A stretch of 64,000 bases of DNA from Bacillus sp. 1NLA3E. Its GTDB lineage: Bacteria > Bacillota > Bacilli > Bacillales > Cytobacillaceae. Below, in pieces: positions 54,330 to 61,534 of the stretch (its first letter is position 1; every line of letters starts with the position of its first letter). Where the stretch lies: positions 3,134,001 to 3,198,000 of the forward strand of contig NC_021171.1 in NCBI RefSeq assembly GCF_000242895.2, read 5' to 3'. The notes under the pieces are model-generated. The model saw only the letters and a program-made list of their open reading frames with translations. It did not search any database and was not told the DNA's origin. The translations under genes and the position numbers were made by a program.

Positions 54330-55619
54330 TTAAGCATTTAACATTGCTTGCATATCTTCTTGTGCATTTCCAATCAACTTAAGGTTAAAAGTCTCTTGAA
54401 GTACATTTAAGACACCTTCAGAAATGAATTCTGGAGCCTTTGGTCCAATGCGAATATCTTGAATGCCTAGGCTGAATAATCCTAGCAAAATAGCCACAGC
54501 TTTTTGCTCAAACCAAGATAGTACGATACTTACTGGCAACTCGTTTACAGAACAGCCAAATGCGTCTGCTAAAGCAAGGGCAATTTTCACCGTAGAGCCT
54601 GAGTTGTTACATTGACCTAAATCGATATAACGTGGAATCTCTGTGCCTGGAACAACACCGTAGTCCACATCATTAAAACGGAATTTACCACATGAAGTCG
54701 TTAAGATAACTGTTTCTGGTGGTAAAGATGTTGCCAACTCACGGTAATATTCACCGCCTGTACCTGGTGCATCGCAACCAGCAATTACAAAGAAACGCTT
54801 AATTTTTCCCTCTTTAACAGCTGCGATTACTTCAGGAGCCAATCCAAGTACTGTTTCATGATGGAATCCAGTTAATAAGGTTTCGTCTGACTCAATATTT
54901 GCTTCAGGAAGCTCAAGCGCACGATTAATTAATGGAGAGAAATCATCGTTTTCAATTTTTTGTACATTTTCTAAACCAGCAACCTCATAAGAGAACATAC
55001 GATCAGCGTATGAACCTTTAATTGGCATTACACAGTTAGTTGTCGCTAAAATTGCTCCAGGGAATTTCTCAAACAAACGACGTTGGTCATACCATGCCTT
55101 ACCTATATTCCCCTTTAGGTGAGAGAATTTTTTCAAAGCTGGATAGCCATGAGCTGGAAGCATTTCTGAATGCGTATAAATATTGATGCCTTTTCCTTCA
55201 GTTTGCTTCAATAATTCTTCTAAAGCGAATAAATTATGTCCGGAAACGACAATCGCTTTTCCCTCGATTTTATTCTGAGACACACGGATCGGTTCTGGAA
55301 TTCCAAGACGGCTGGTATGAGCCTCATCTAGTACTTCCATCATTCTAACAGCTGCTTGCCCCACTTGCATTGCCATATTAATGTGTTCTTGCACATTAAA
55401 ATTAGAGTTTGTTAATGTCATGTATAACGCTTCTTGAGTGGTTTTATCAACAAATGCATCTGTGTATCCTAGTTGGTTTGCATGGGTCCGATAAGCTGCA
55501 ATCCCTTTTAATCCGAAAATAATGGTGTCCTGTAGGCTAGCTATTGTTTCGTCTTTACCGCAGACTCCTACAACAGTACATCCGCCAGTTGGAGTTTGTT
55601 CACATTGATAACAAAACAT
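54330..55619 (-). CDS. hcp: Hybrid cluster protein (hydroxylamine reductase), short form
   Basis: 429-aa Fe-S/oxo protein linked to NO and nitrosative stress (NO reductase, hydroxylamine reductase and S-nitrosylase activities reported in relatives). N-terminal cluster Cys3-x2-Cys6-x7-Cys14-x5-Cys20. Hybrid-cluster ligands include the Cys/Glu of VIAGCDAPGTGGEY, ILTTSCGKFRFND and DLGQCNNSGS. Length is ~120 residues below the usual ~550 aa, indicating the class lacking the three-helix bundle. Start ATG 55619 behind GAGGAG. Promoter carries a Crp/Fnr-type site. Confidence 0.93.
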   Translation of the reverse strand: MFCYQCEQTPTGGCTVVGVCGKDETIASLQDTIIFGLKGIAAYRTHANQLGYTDAFVDKTTQEALYMTLTNSNFNVQEHINMAMQVGQAAVRMMEVLDEAHTSRLGIPEPIRVSQNKIEGKAIVVSGHNLFALEELLKQTEGKGINIYTHSEMLPAHGYPALKKFSHLKGNIGKAWYDQRRLFEKFPGAILATTNCVMPIKGSYADRMFSYEVAGLENVQKIENDDFSPLINRALELPEANIESDETLLTGFHHETVLGLAPEVIAAVKEGKIKRFFVIAGCDAPGTGGEYYRELATSLPPETVILTTSCGKFRFNDVDYGVVPGTEIPRYIDLGQCNNSGSTVKIALALADAFGCSVNELPVSIVLSWFEQKAVAILLGLFSLGIQDIRIGPKAPEFISEGVLNVLQETFNLKLIGNAQEDMQAMLNA

Positions 55620-55646
55620 GTTTTCTCCTCACTTTCAATCAATCTA

Positions 55647-55696
55647 CAGTTACATCATACAGGTGATTCAGAAAATAAAATGTGATAAATGCCACA
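55647..55696 (-). promoter_or_regulatory. Crp/Fnr-type promoter of hcp
   Basis: TGTGGCATTTATCACA (minus strand, 55681-55696) is centred 41.5 bases before a start at 55647 set by the -10 TATGAT (55654-55659). 5' UTR 28 bases, the same as predicted for norB. Confidence 0.7.
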
Positions 55697-55811
55697 AAAC
55701 TCATTTTTTCAAAAAATATTCATAAAACGTTTTCAATCTGGTCAATGAACCACATTTTGGGTAAATGCATAGAATGTTAGCAAACTTCTGTATGAGAGGA
55801 GCCAAGGAGTC

Positions 55812-56288
55812 ATGACTTCTAAACTTCCGTTTGACCCTAATAATGAAGAACATCCTACACACTTCGGAGATATTATGAAGCAAATGAACCAATTTTTTCA
55901 GGAGAAACCGATGCGAGGAATATTACAAACCATCGATGATTTTTTTAAGAGTCCCTTTCCGGTAAATTCCTTCCCCATCGACGTTTCAGAAAATGAAAAG
56001 GACCATATTGTTACCGCCAAGCTGCCAGGAGTAACCATAGAACAAATTCAAATCAATGTACTAGGGAATGCCATGTCTATCGTCGTGAATAATCAAGAGG
56101 TCATCACTGAAGCGGACGAGAACAATCAACTTTATCGAAAAAGACAATCTCTTTCACAAACAAGCAGAACCATTTCGCTTCCTTTCCAAATAAACGAGAA
56201 AGCCGTGAAAGCCAGCTATAAAGACGGTCTACTTGAAATTCGCGTTCCCAAACAAGCAGGAAAAAAAATCATCATTGATCAAGAGTAA
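55812..56288 (+). CDS. Hsp20/alpha-crystallin family small heat shock protein
   Basis: 158 aa. N-terminal 50 residues are variable and hydrophobic (GDIMKQMNQFF), the alpha-crystallin domain runs ~res 52-150 (FPIDVSENEKDHIVTAKLPG, then ISLPFQINEKAVKASYKDGL with the LEIRVPK end strand). ATP-independent holdase, or spore-coat sHSP as for B. subtilis CotM/CotP. AGGAGTC lies before the ATG. Divergent from hcp. Its presumed terminator hairpin (56297-56318) has been separated from its T-run by the IS remnant. Confidence 0.85.
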   Translation: MTSKLPFDPNNEEHPTHFGDIMKQMNQFFQEKPMRGILQTIDDFFKSPFPVNSFPIDVSENEKDHIVTAKLPGVTIEQIQINVLGNAMSIVVNNQEVITEADENNQLYRKRQSLSQTSRTISLPFQINEKAVKASYKDGLLEIRVPKQAGKKIIIDQE

Positions 56289-56296
56289 GAAAAAAA

Positions 56297-56318
56297 GAGG
56301 CTGACTCTCGTCAACCTC
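56297..56318 (+). repeat. 22-bp direct repeat, left copy (terminator hairpin)
   Basis: GAGGCTGAC-TCTC-GTCAACCTC, self-complementary. Differs by two bases from 57103-57124; together they bracket the IS1182-type remnant. This copy lacks a T-run because IS sequence follows. Confidence 0.8.
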
Positions 56319-56417
56319 AGGCTGTCGAGAAACTATCGACAGTCTATTATTTTACCTGAAAAATTTAGTAATTCACCGCGTTAATTTTTTATAATAATTA
56401 GGCTGTTTAATTGGTCT

Positions 56418-56548
56418 GTTGATTTCCGTTCCAGGCGCTTCGCTTTCCGCGGGGCGGGCGGTGAGCCTCCTCGGCGCTAAAGCGCCTGCGGGGTCTCACC
56501 TGTCCCGCTGCTCCCGCAGGAGTCTTCGCGCCTTCCACTCCAATCAAC
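56418..56548 (-). repeat. GC-rich palindromic repeat core R6
   Basis: Same core as R1, in the same IS1182-type context (flanks GGCTGTTTAATTGG and GAGCGGTTCAA), 60 bases before the transposase start. Confidence 0.9.
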
Positions 56549-56611
56549 AGAGCGGTTCAAATACAGACCTTTCACTCAATCAATAAATAATAAAAATAAG
56601 TGGTGAAATCA

Positions 56612-56763
56612 TTGTTTAAGCCAAAAGTGTCTAGCCAAAGTGAATATGAATGTGGGTCTATTGATGATTTAGTTCCAGACGATCACCTTCTACGCTTGAT
56701 TCACTAATAAATCGATTTTTCGTTTCTTCTTGAAAAGGTCCTTCCTTATTAAGTTGTTTTCTG
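56612..56763 (+). pseudogene. IS1182-type transposase N-terminal remnant
   Basis: From TTG 56612: FKPKVSSQSEYECGSIDDLV, then PDDHLLRLIH, two stops, and in the same frame IDFSFLLEKVLPY. The LVPxDHLLRxI and IDFSFxxEKVxPY motifs are the conserved start of IS1182 transposases. Premature stops at 56705-56710 and deletion of the catalytic domain inactivate it. Confidence 0.75.
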
Positions 56764-56799
56764 AACTTATATGTTCCCACTAAGCGGCGATTTCGGACA

Positions 56800-56950
56800 G
56801 CTTTGGTGAATTCAAGGACACTCGTGAGAAATGGGACTCAAAGAGCTGCAATGTTGCCCTAAAATTCAAGAGTCTTGGAAAAATGGGAATCAAAGAGTCG
56901 CTATGATGACCAAAATTCTTGAGTCGCGGAAAAACGGGAGCCACAGAGCC
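56800..56950 (+). repeat. Imperfect ~52-bp tandem repeat
   Basis: About 2.5 to 3 units with the core GAAAAATGGGAATCAAAGAG and AAAATTCnnGAGTC; the GGG landmarks fall at 56833, 56885 and 56936 (period 52 and 51). Located inside the IS remnant. Confidence 0.65.
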
Positions 56951-57006
56951 ACATTTAGCTAGGTTGGATAAGTTGTGTTGCAATCCTTTAGGTTGATTTG
57001 CCACTT

Positions 57007-57042
57007 GTTGATTGGAGCGAAGCACCTGGAGCGGATATCAAC
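57007..57042 (+). repeat. Mini repeat core (internal deletion derivative), R9
   Basis: GTTGATTGGAGCG joined directly to a CACCTGGAGCGGATATCAAC end: only 36 bases of the ~130-base core remain. Confidence 0.65.
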
Positions 57043-57102
57043 AGGTCTCTTAGCATAGGCAATCTATGAAAATTCTGAGAAAATAACCTTTTTCGAGAAT
57101 CT

Positions 57103-57124
57103 GAGGTTGACTTTCGTCAACCTC
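57103..57124 (+). repeat. 22-bp direct repeat, right copy (hairpin with T-run)
   Basis: GAGGTTGAC-TTTC-GTCAACCTC followed by TTTTCTT. Overlaps the stop codon of the permease gene on the other strand. Probably the original terminator facing the hsp20 gene. Confidence 0.8.
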
Positions 57125-58088
57125 TTTTCTTCCTTCGTATTGGGGGAGAATATGAATTATTCCCGGTTTTTATCCATGGAGTTCTTTGGTAGTTTGCCTG
57201 AATTCGGTTTTTCAAGCCATTCGCAAGCATATTAAAAGAAACCGTCGTTATTAATAGGGAAATAAGCGGAATAACCAACACATGTTGATTACTATAAATA
57301 TTCGCCCTAGCCTGCCCCACTAATCCAGCTAGTTCTTTTGTAATAGAATGATAAATAATTGGATCGAATGTAACATATGTTCCTCCCACAAAAATATTCA
57401 TTAGGGCCAATTGACCCATAATCGTCATACAAAAGACGATTTCCAAAATAAACATCACCAGTAATGATTCTTTTAGTTGTGGAAAGATATGCTTCCACAC
57501 AATTCTATTTCTCCCTGCTCCTAATGTACTAGCTGCCTCAATAAAAATAGATTTGTACACTTCTTGCGTCTTTAACCTCACAGAAGAAATAATACTTGGA
57601 ATGCTAATGATTGAGGTAATCAAAATAAAATAGAAAACCAGAGTATTAGGGTCTATTAGACTATTAAAGGTTATTGGCTTCAAGAAAAAATAGACTACTA
57701 AAAAAAGAGGAACATAACTCCATGCATTTTCAATCGCTTCCATCCATCCAGGAGTTTTTTTCCATGTTCCAATATAGATTCCCGCGAGAGTTCCTAAAGA
57801 CATTTTAATTACAGTGATGATAATCGAGATAAATATGGTATAGCGTAATCCAAATAATACCATGGAGAGCATGTCATATCCCCACTTGTCCGTACCTAAC
57901 GGAAAATTCTTTGACTTAAATGGCTCAAGCGGAGGTGCAAACACTTTACCGTTTGTGTAATGAGTTTCAAGAGCTTCGGTTAAAGTGTGAGGTGCAAGTA
58001 AAGGACCGATAATGGAAAGCAAAATAAGGACGACAACAAAAAAAGCGCCCACATATAAAGAGTAATTTATTCGCAGAAATTTATTCAT
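57117..58088 (-). CDS. ABC transporter permease, DppC/OppC-like
   Basis: 323-aa inner-membrane permease of the peptide/nickel uptake type. N-terminal helix SLYVGAFFVVVLILLSIIGP, extracellular loop with FPLGTDKWGYDMLS, and the coupling EAA loop EAASTLGAGRNRIVWKHIFP (~res 203-222). ATG 58088 after CGAGGA; it overlaps the upstream permease by 8 bases. No ATPase or binding protein gene is present nearby, and the gene runs into the IS-flanking hairpin. Basic C-terminus RRKKRG. Confidence 0.85.
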   Translation of the reverse strand: MNKFLRINYSLYVGAFFVVVLILLSIIGPLLAPHTLTEALETHYTNGKVFAPPLEPFKSKNFPLGTDKWGYDMLSMVLFGLRYTIFISIIITVIKMSLGTLAGIYIGTWKKTPGWMEAIENAWSYVPLFLVVYFFLKPITFNSLIDPNTLVFYFILITSIISIPSIISSVRLKTQEVYKSIFIEAASTLGAGRNRIVWKHIFPQLKESLLVMFILEIVFCMTIMGQLALMNIFVGGTYVTFDPIIYHSITKELAGLVGQARANIYSNQHVLVIPLISLLITTVSFNMLANGLKNRIQANYQRTPWIKTGNNSYSPPIRRKKRG

Positions 58089-58944
58089 AGAGAAATCCTC
58101 GTTTAAATAGATAGAATAACAAGCTAACAGTAAAATAGACAATTAGAGAAATCAGTAGCATCGAAAACAAACCAATAGCAATTGGCTGAATTTGATTACT
58201 TTGAAAGATAAATTTAGTTATCCCTGGCACATTCAATAAATATTCAATAATAAATAGGTTACCAACAGCTAACGAGATTATTTTTGTTAACTCTGCAAAA
58301 ATAAACGGTTCAATATTTTTGAAAACATGCTGAAAGTTTATGTAATTTGAGCTAAGCCCTTTTGAAACTGCAGTCCGAATGTAATCCTCACCGCTCGTTT
58401 GATAATATTTTAAGGAGACAAGCTTAAATAAATAAAGTGTAGGAGACAGAGCAATAAGAATTATGGGAAACCACATATTTAATAGCCCTGCATCTGGTCT
58501 TAGTGAAATCATTCTAAATCCTGTTATTTGATAAATCTTAATCGCAATAAATAATGAAATGACAATTAACATAAAATCTGGAATAGCTGCAATTAAATTC
58601 ATGATCAGCCTAAACCATCTTGTTAAACGGAACCGACTGACAAAAATGCCAAAGACTATACTAATGATTACGCCTACCACAACACCTGAAACCATAAGAA
58701 TGAGGCTAGTAACAAAATTATCTCCAATATCCCCACTAATCGCTCTTGTTTGAGAACCTAATTGATATGTTCCTAAACTACCTTTAGATATTTCCGCGAA
58801 AAAATTTCCATATATTTCAGGAAGCTTTGTCCAGTTCCACTCTAAAGACTTTTCGACATTATTAACAGAAATAATCTCAGGTAAGGCAGAGAGGAAAAGA
58901 ATAAGTACTACAATAACAACCATTTTCTGAATTAGACGTAACAA
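58081..58944 (-). CDS. ABC transporter permease, DppB/OppB-like
   Basis: 287-aa permease partner. Helical start LIQKMVVIVVLILFLSALPE, a membrane core with VSRFRLTRWFRLIMN, and an EAA-like loop YIRTAVSKGLSSNYINFQHV (~res 178-197). It starts at TTG 58944 after GGGGGAGGA. Forms a coupled pair with the DppC-like gene. The substrate may be peptide or metal chelate, but without a binding protein no call can be made. Parallel to yppG, 150 bases downstream of it. Confidence 0.82.
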   Translation of the reverse strand: MLRLIQKMVVIVVLILFLSALPEIISVNNVEKSLEWNWTKLPEIYGNFFAEISKGSLGTYQLGSQTRAISGDIGDNFVTSLILMVSGVVVGVIISIVFGIFVSRFRLTRWFRLIMNLIAAIPDFMLIVISLFIAIKIYQITGFRMISLRPDAGLLNMWFPIILIALSPTLYLFKLVSLKYYQTSGEDYIRTAVSKGLSSNYINFQHVFKNIEPFIFAELTKIISLAVGNLFIIEYLLNVPGITKFIFQSNQIQPIAIGLFSMLLISLIVYFTVSLLFYLFKRGFLYE

Positions 58945-59063
58945 AAGTCCTCCCCCTTTAATTAAGGTGATTATTTCCCATTTTCCTTTTGTTCAAGAGA
59001 ATTGTCAATATCACCCACAATAACTATACCTATATAGTTTGTAATCATATAAATAGAAAGAAG

Positions 59064-59090
59064 GCGACAAACCGGGTCGCCATTTTACTC
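59064..59090 (-). terminator. Weak terminator of yppG
   Basis: GGCGAC / GTCGCC stem with a 7-base loop and a T/C-rich tail on the minus strand. Confidence 0.5.
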
Positions 59091-59097
59091 ATCCTAT

Positions 59098-59658
59098 TTA
59101 AGCCTTAAACATCCCTCCTAGACCTTTTACCATCGACGATACCTGAGTAACGGCATTCATCATTTGTCCTGCTGTATTAACCATTTTAGTCATATCTACC
59201 GACCCATCTTGAGATTTAAAAGAGTTCATAATCGAATGAATTCCACTAGGTTGTTTTGGTATTAACGTTTGATTAGGATATTGATTAACCCCAGTTTGGT
59301 TCATCACTTGCTGTGGATAGTAAGCTTGAAAAGGTTCTTCCTCTGCTTGCAAGGGATTTTGAAAAACACTTTGTGAAAATTCATGATTCATCATATTGGG
59401 ATGTCCCGCATATGAATTAATGTTGTTGTTATTATTGGGGTAAGCATTTGGGAAATAATTAGCATTCATATTGTAAGGTTGTTGAGGTTGATACCAATTT
59501 TGATTCCCTTGTGGTGGAGGGTATGGAACTGGATAAATGGGGGGCGGTTGCTGCCTTCCTATATAGCTTTCATAAGCAATAGGAACGGGATATTGTCCTT
59601 GGTCGATTCCCCCTGGTGGATAATAAAAGTATTGATTTCTATCTCTTCTGCCATTCAT
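59098..59658 (-). CDS. yppG: YppG-like spore coat-type protein
   Basis: 186 aa. First ~130 residues are low-complexity, rich in Tyr, Pro, Gln and Asn (QQPPPIYPVPYPPPQGNQNW), like many coat proteins; the conserved C-terminus IHSIMNSFKSQDGSVDMTKM, then MVKGLGGMFK is the YppG family signature. No signal peptide. GAGGATG precedes the ATG. Function inferred from composition and from the neighbouring yppF and sspM as in B. subtilis. Confidence 0.85.
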   Translation of the reverse strand: MNGRRDRNQYFYYPPGGIDQGQYPVPIAYESYIGRQQPPPIYPVPYPPPQGNQNWYQPQQPYNMNANYFPNAYPNNNNNINSYAGHPNMMNHEFSQSVFQNPLQAEEEPFQAYYPQQVMNQTGVNQYPNQTLIPKQPSGIHSIMNSFKSQDGSVDMTKMVNTAGQMMNAVTQVSSMVKGLGGMFKA

Positions 59659-59868
59659 CGGCGAACATCCTCCTCATTATTCATTACTCCATTTTATGTG
59701 GGATAATTCGTAATGGTGAGAAATGAGGTTTCCTTTTTAAAAAGGAAAAACATGAAGTTTTTTGTCAAACTGTGAGGGAAATTGTCTGAAGTCTCAATTT
59801 TTGAAAAATGAGGAAAATTGGATTTTTCATGTTACGATAGTAAAAACGACGGAGGAGGAATATTGTAT

Positions 59869-60081
59869 ATGAACGTTCACGAACTGAGAGTAAAATTTTT
59901 TCAATTTCGAGAGTATGAAACAGAAAACGCCAATGAACTGTTAGACTTTGCCAAAAGAGTTTACATTCAAAATGAGATTTCCATATGTGATTATAGAAAT
60001 CTTGTTCGTGAGCTTGAGTCTTTAGGTGCAGAAATCCCTGAAGACAATATAGATCATTCCCTTATTGAGAATTCTTTTTAA
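59869..60081 (+). CDS. yppF: YppF-family protein
   Basis: 70 aa, soluble, helical: MNVHELRVKFFQFREYETEN, then ANELLDFAKRVYIQNEISI and DYRNLVRELESLGAE. This LLDFAxxxYIxxxISIxDYRNLVRELE pattern is the YppF domain; role unknown. ATG 59869 follows GGAGGAGG by 10 bases; a TTG two codons earlier is closer to the site. Divergent from yppG, ends at a perfect hairpin. Confidence 0.85.
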   Translation: MNVHELRVKFFQFREYETENANELLDFAKRVYIQNEISICDYRNLVRELESLGAEIPEDNIDHSLIENSF

Positions 60082-60148
60082 TATATTTTCAGGCTTTTCT
60101 TGGGGTGCCTAGAATCTATTCTTATTAATAATTAAAGCAAAATGGTTT

Positions 60149-60190
60149 ATAGCGGCAGACATCTTGGTGTCTGCCGCTATTTTGTATTTT
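60149..60190 (+). terminator. Terminator of yppF
   Basis: ATAGCGGCAGACA / TGTCTGCCGCTAT, perfect 13-bp stem with a 6-base loop, then TTTTGTATTTT. Confidence 0.88.
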
Positions 60191-60261
60191 CAGTCTTTTT
60201 GTTTATATAAGCACCAAGTGATTAAAAACTAAGGCTCTTTTCTAAAAGATTGTTGTTTTTT

Positions 60262-60488
60262 AAGGCTGTGTTAAAGCTAAAGGTTAATTTTTAAACAATG
60301 TTGATTGGAGTGGAAGGCGCGAGACTCCTGCGGGAGCAGCGGGACAGGTGAGACCCCGCAGGCGCTTTAGCGCCGAGGAGGCTTACCACCCGCCCCGTGG
60401 AAAGCGAAGCGCCTGGAACGGAAATCAACATTCTAGCGAGCATTCGGGAGAAAATCGCATTAAACTGAGGGAGTTTAACAGAGCCTTT
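60262..60488 (+). repeat. MITE-like element R7 (core 60300-60429)
   Basis: Best-preserved ends: AAGGCTGTGTTAAA and TTTAACAGAGCCTT, a 14-bp terminal inverted repeat with one mismatch. Contains ~30 extra bases between the core and the right end. Lies in the yppF to 60759 gap. Confidence 0.92.
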
Positions 60489-60529
60489 TTTAAATAGTTT
60501 TTTTGTAAAGGAAACCTCTTAAATGAAAG

Positions 60530-60658
60530 TTGATTGGAGCGGAAGGTGCGAGACTCCTGCGGGAGCAGCGGGACAGGTGAGACCCCACAGGCGCTTAAGC
60601 GCCGAGGAGGCTCACCGCCCGCCCCGCGGAAAGCGAGCATCCTGGAGTGGAAATCAAC
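60530..60658 (+). repeat. Repeat core R8 without MITE ends
   Basis: GTTGATTGGAGCGG ... GGAGTGGAAATCAAC; full core in the same orientation as R7, 42 bases after it, with no GGCTnTGTTAAA ends. Confidence 0.9.
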
Positions 60659-60758
60659 CACTCTTCTCTTTTAATAACTAGAAGCAAAGATTACGAAAAC
60701 AGGCAAAAATAAAAAAAGTAGCTTTGATTACCAGAGCTACTTATTAGTATTTATTAAA

Positions 60759-61049
60759 TTACAAGCTTTTAAAACCAAGTTCAAGGTGAATGCTCGTGGT
60801 CAGTTTCTTACCTTTATTCTCAGTTCCTGGTTTTACACTTCGTTTCTCTATTGTTTGGCTAAGAACTTCATCTTCAAGTGCAGAAATTTTACCAGTGCAG
60901 TGATCCATTCGATCCTTTTCCAGTTTTAGGATGTTTCCTTGTTGTTTTATAAAGGAGGAATGGAGAACGTCTTCTAATTCTTCTAATTGACGATAAATTT
61001 TGTTTAATCTCTTTAAAAGTTCCGTTCTAAAAATCATTGGTTCTTTCAT
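60759..61049 (-). CDS. Small coiled-coil hypothetical protein
   Basis: 96 aa, not recognised. MIFRTELLKRLNKIYRQLEE begins a long amphipathic helix with heptad spacing (LLKRLNKIYRQLEELEDVL); a second helix KISALEDEVLSQTIEKR follows, then a basic tail. One Cys (DHCTGK). AAAGGAGG precedes the ATG at ideal spacing. In B. subtilis this neighbourhood holds yppD/yppE, but I see no convincing match. Single gene between repeat R8 and a decayed micro-ORF. Confidence 0.7.
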   Translation of the reverse strand: MKEPMIFRTELLKRLNKIYRQLEELEDVLHSSFIKQQGNILKLEKDRMDHCTGKISALEDEVLSQTIEKRSVKPGTENKGKKLTTSIHLELGFKSL

Positions 61050-61064
61050 AAAAAAACCTCCTTT

Positions 61065-61162
61065 TTATCTGGTAAAGTCCACGTGACCTGATGCTTCACA
61101 GCTCTTGCAAATTTCTTTTATGTAATCTAATCTATTCGCTGTTTATATCTGGCTTCCTTCAC
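61065..61162 (-). pseudogene. Possible frameshifted micro-ORF with C-x2-C
   Basis: Two frames, VKEARYKQRID-stop and ...DYIKEICKSCEASGHVDFTR-stop, join into one 30-codon peptide if a 5-base duplication (TAGAT-TAGAT at about 61123-61132) is removed. No clear ribosome binding site. Very tentative. Confidence 0.22.
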
Positions 61163-61301
61163 CCTAGACAAAACTAGAAGGAATTCGTCAAAGATAGAAG
61201 TTTTTTATCAGACCCTATTCAAATTATCGCAGGTTTTCGACTCTTTTTTCGGAATGAAAAATTGGGAAATTGAAAACAATATAATCGGAGGTGTTTAAAA
61301 A

Positions 61302-61409
61302 ATGAAAAATGAAAACAAAGAGAATAAAGTTCAACCTAAAAATTTAGAAGAGAAAAAACCTGGATACGGCAATAAAAAGCTTGAAGGTCCAGATCGGCCA
61401 TCAACCTGA
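61302..61409 (+). CDS. sspM: Small acid-soluble spore protein M
   Basis: 35 aa, MKNENKENKVQPKNLEEKKP then GYGNKKLEGPDRPST. The C-terminal KKLxGPxRPST is diagnostic of SspM, a minor forespore protein made late under sigma-G. GGAGGTG precedes the ATG and a plausible sigma-G-like CAATATAA lies shortly upstream. Followed by a strong terminator. Too short for usual gene callers. Between yppF and yppC as in B. subtilis. Confidence 0.82.
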   Translation: MKNENKENKVQPKNLEEKKPGYGNKKLEGPDRPST

Positions 61410-61419
61410 TAACGATTAA

Positions 61420-61460
61420 GGAAGCTAAGCACATACGCTTAGCTTTTTTATTTTTTTTAT
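61420..61460 (+). terminator. Terminator of sspM
   Basis: AAGCTAAGC / GCTTAGCTT with a 6-base loop followed by TTTTTATTTTTTTT. Confidence 0.85.
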
Positions 61461-61471
61461 TTAACTTGCCT

Positions 61472-61529
61472 GTTAATTTTTCGCTCCAGGTCCTCCAATC
61501 AACATAGTGGCAAGGCTTTAACCTAGTCT
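61472..61529 (-). repeat. Decayed repeat remnant R10
   Basis: GTTAATTTTTCGCTCCAGG fused to TCCTCCAATCAAC (both core ends, middle lost), then AAGGCTTTAACCTAGTCT resembling a MITE right end. Immediately downstream of yppC. Confidence 0.55.
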
Positions 61530-61534
61530 ATTTT

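Larger units (their letters stand above)
56319..57102 (+). mobile_element. Decayed IS1182-type element, copy 2
   Basis: Left end AGGCTGTCGAGAAACT, 5' region homologous to 19543-19850, repeat core R6, transposase N-terminal remnant, ~52-bp tandem repeats, a stretch shared with copy 1 (CACATTTAGC...TTGGATAAG) and a mini repeat core. The right end TTTTTCGAGAATCTGAGG is a degenerate inverted match of the left. No intact transposase. Confidence 0.7.

Noticed and set aside
56297-57124. CRISPR-like array suspected from regularly spaced similar blocks
   Set aside because: Units are contiguous degenerate tandem repeats without unique spacers, and no cas genes are present.
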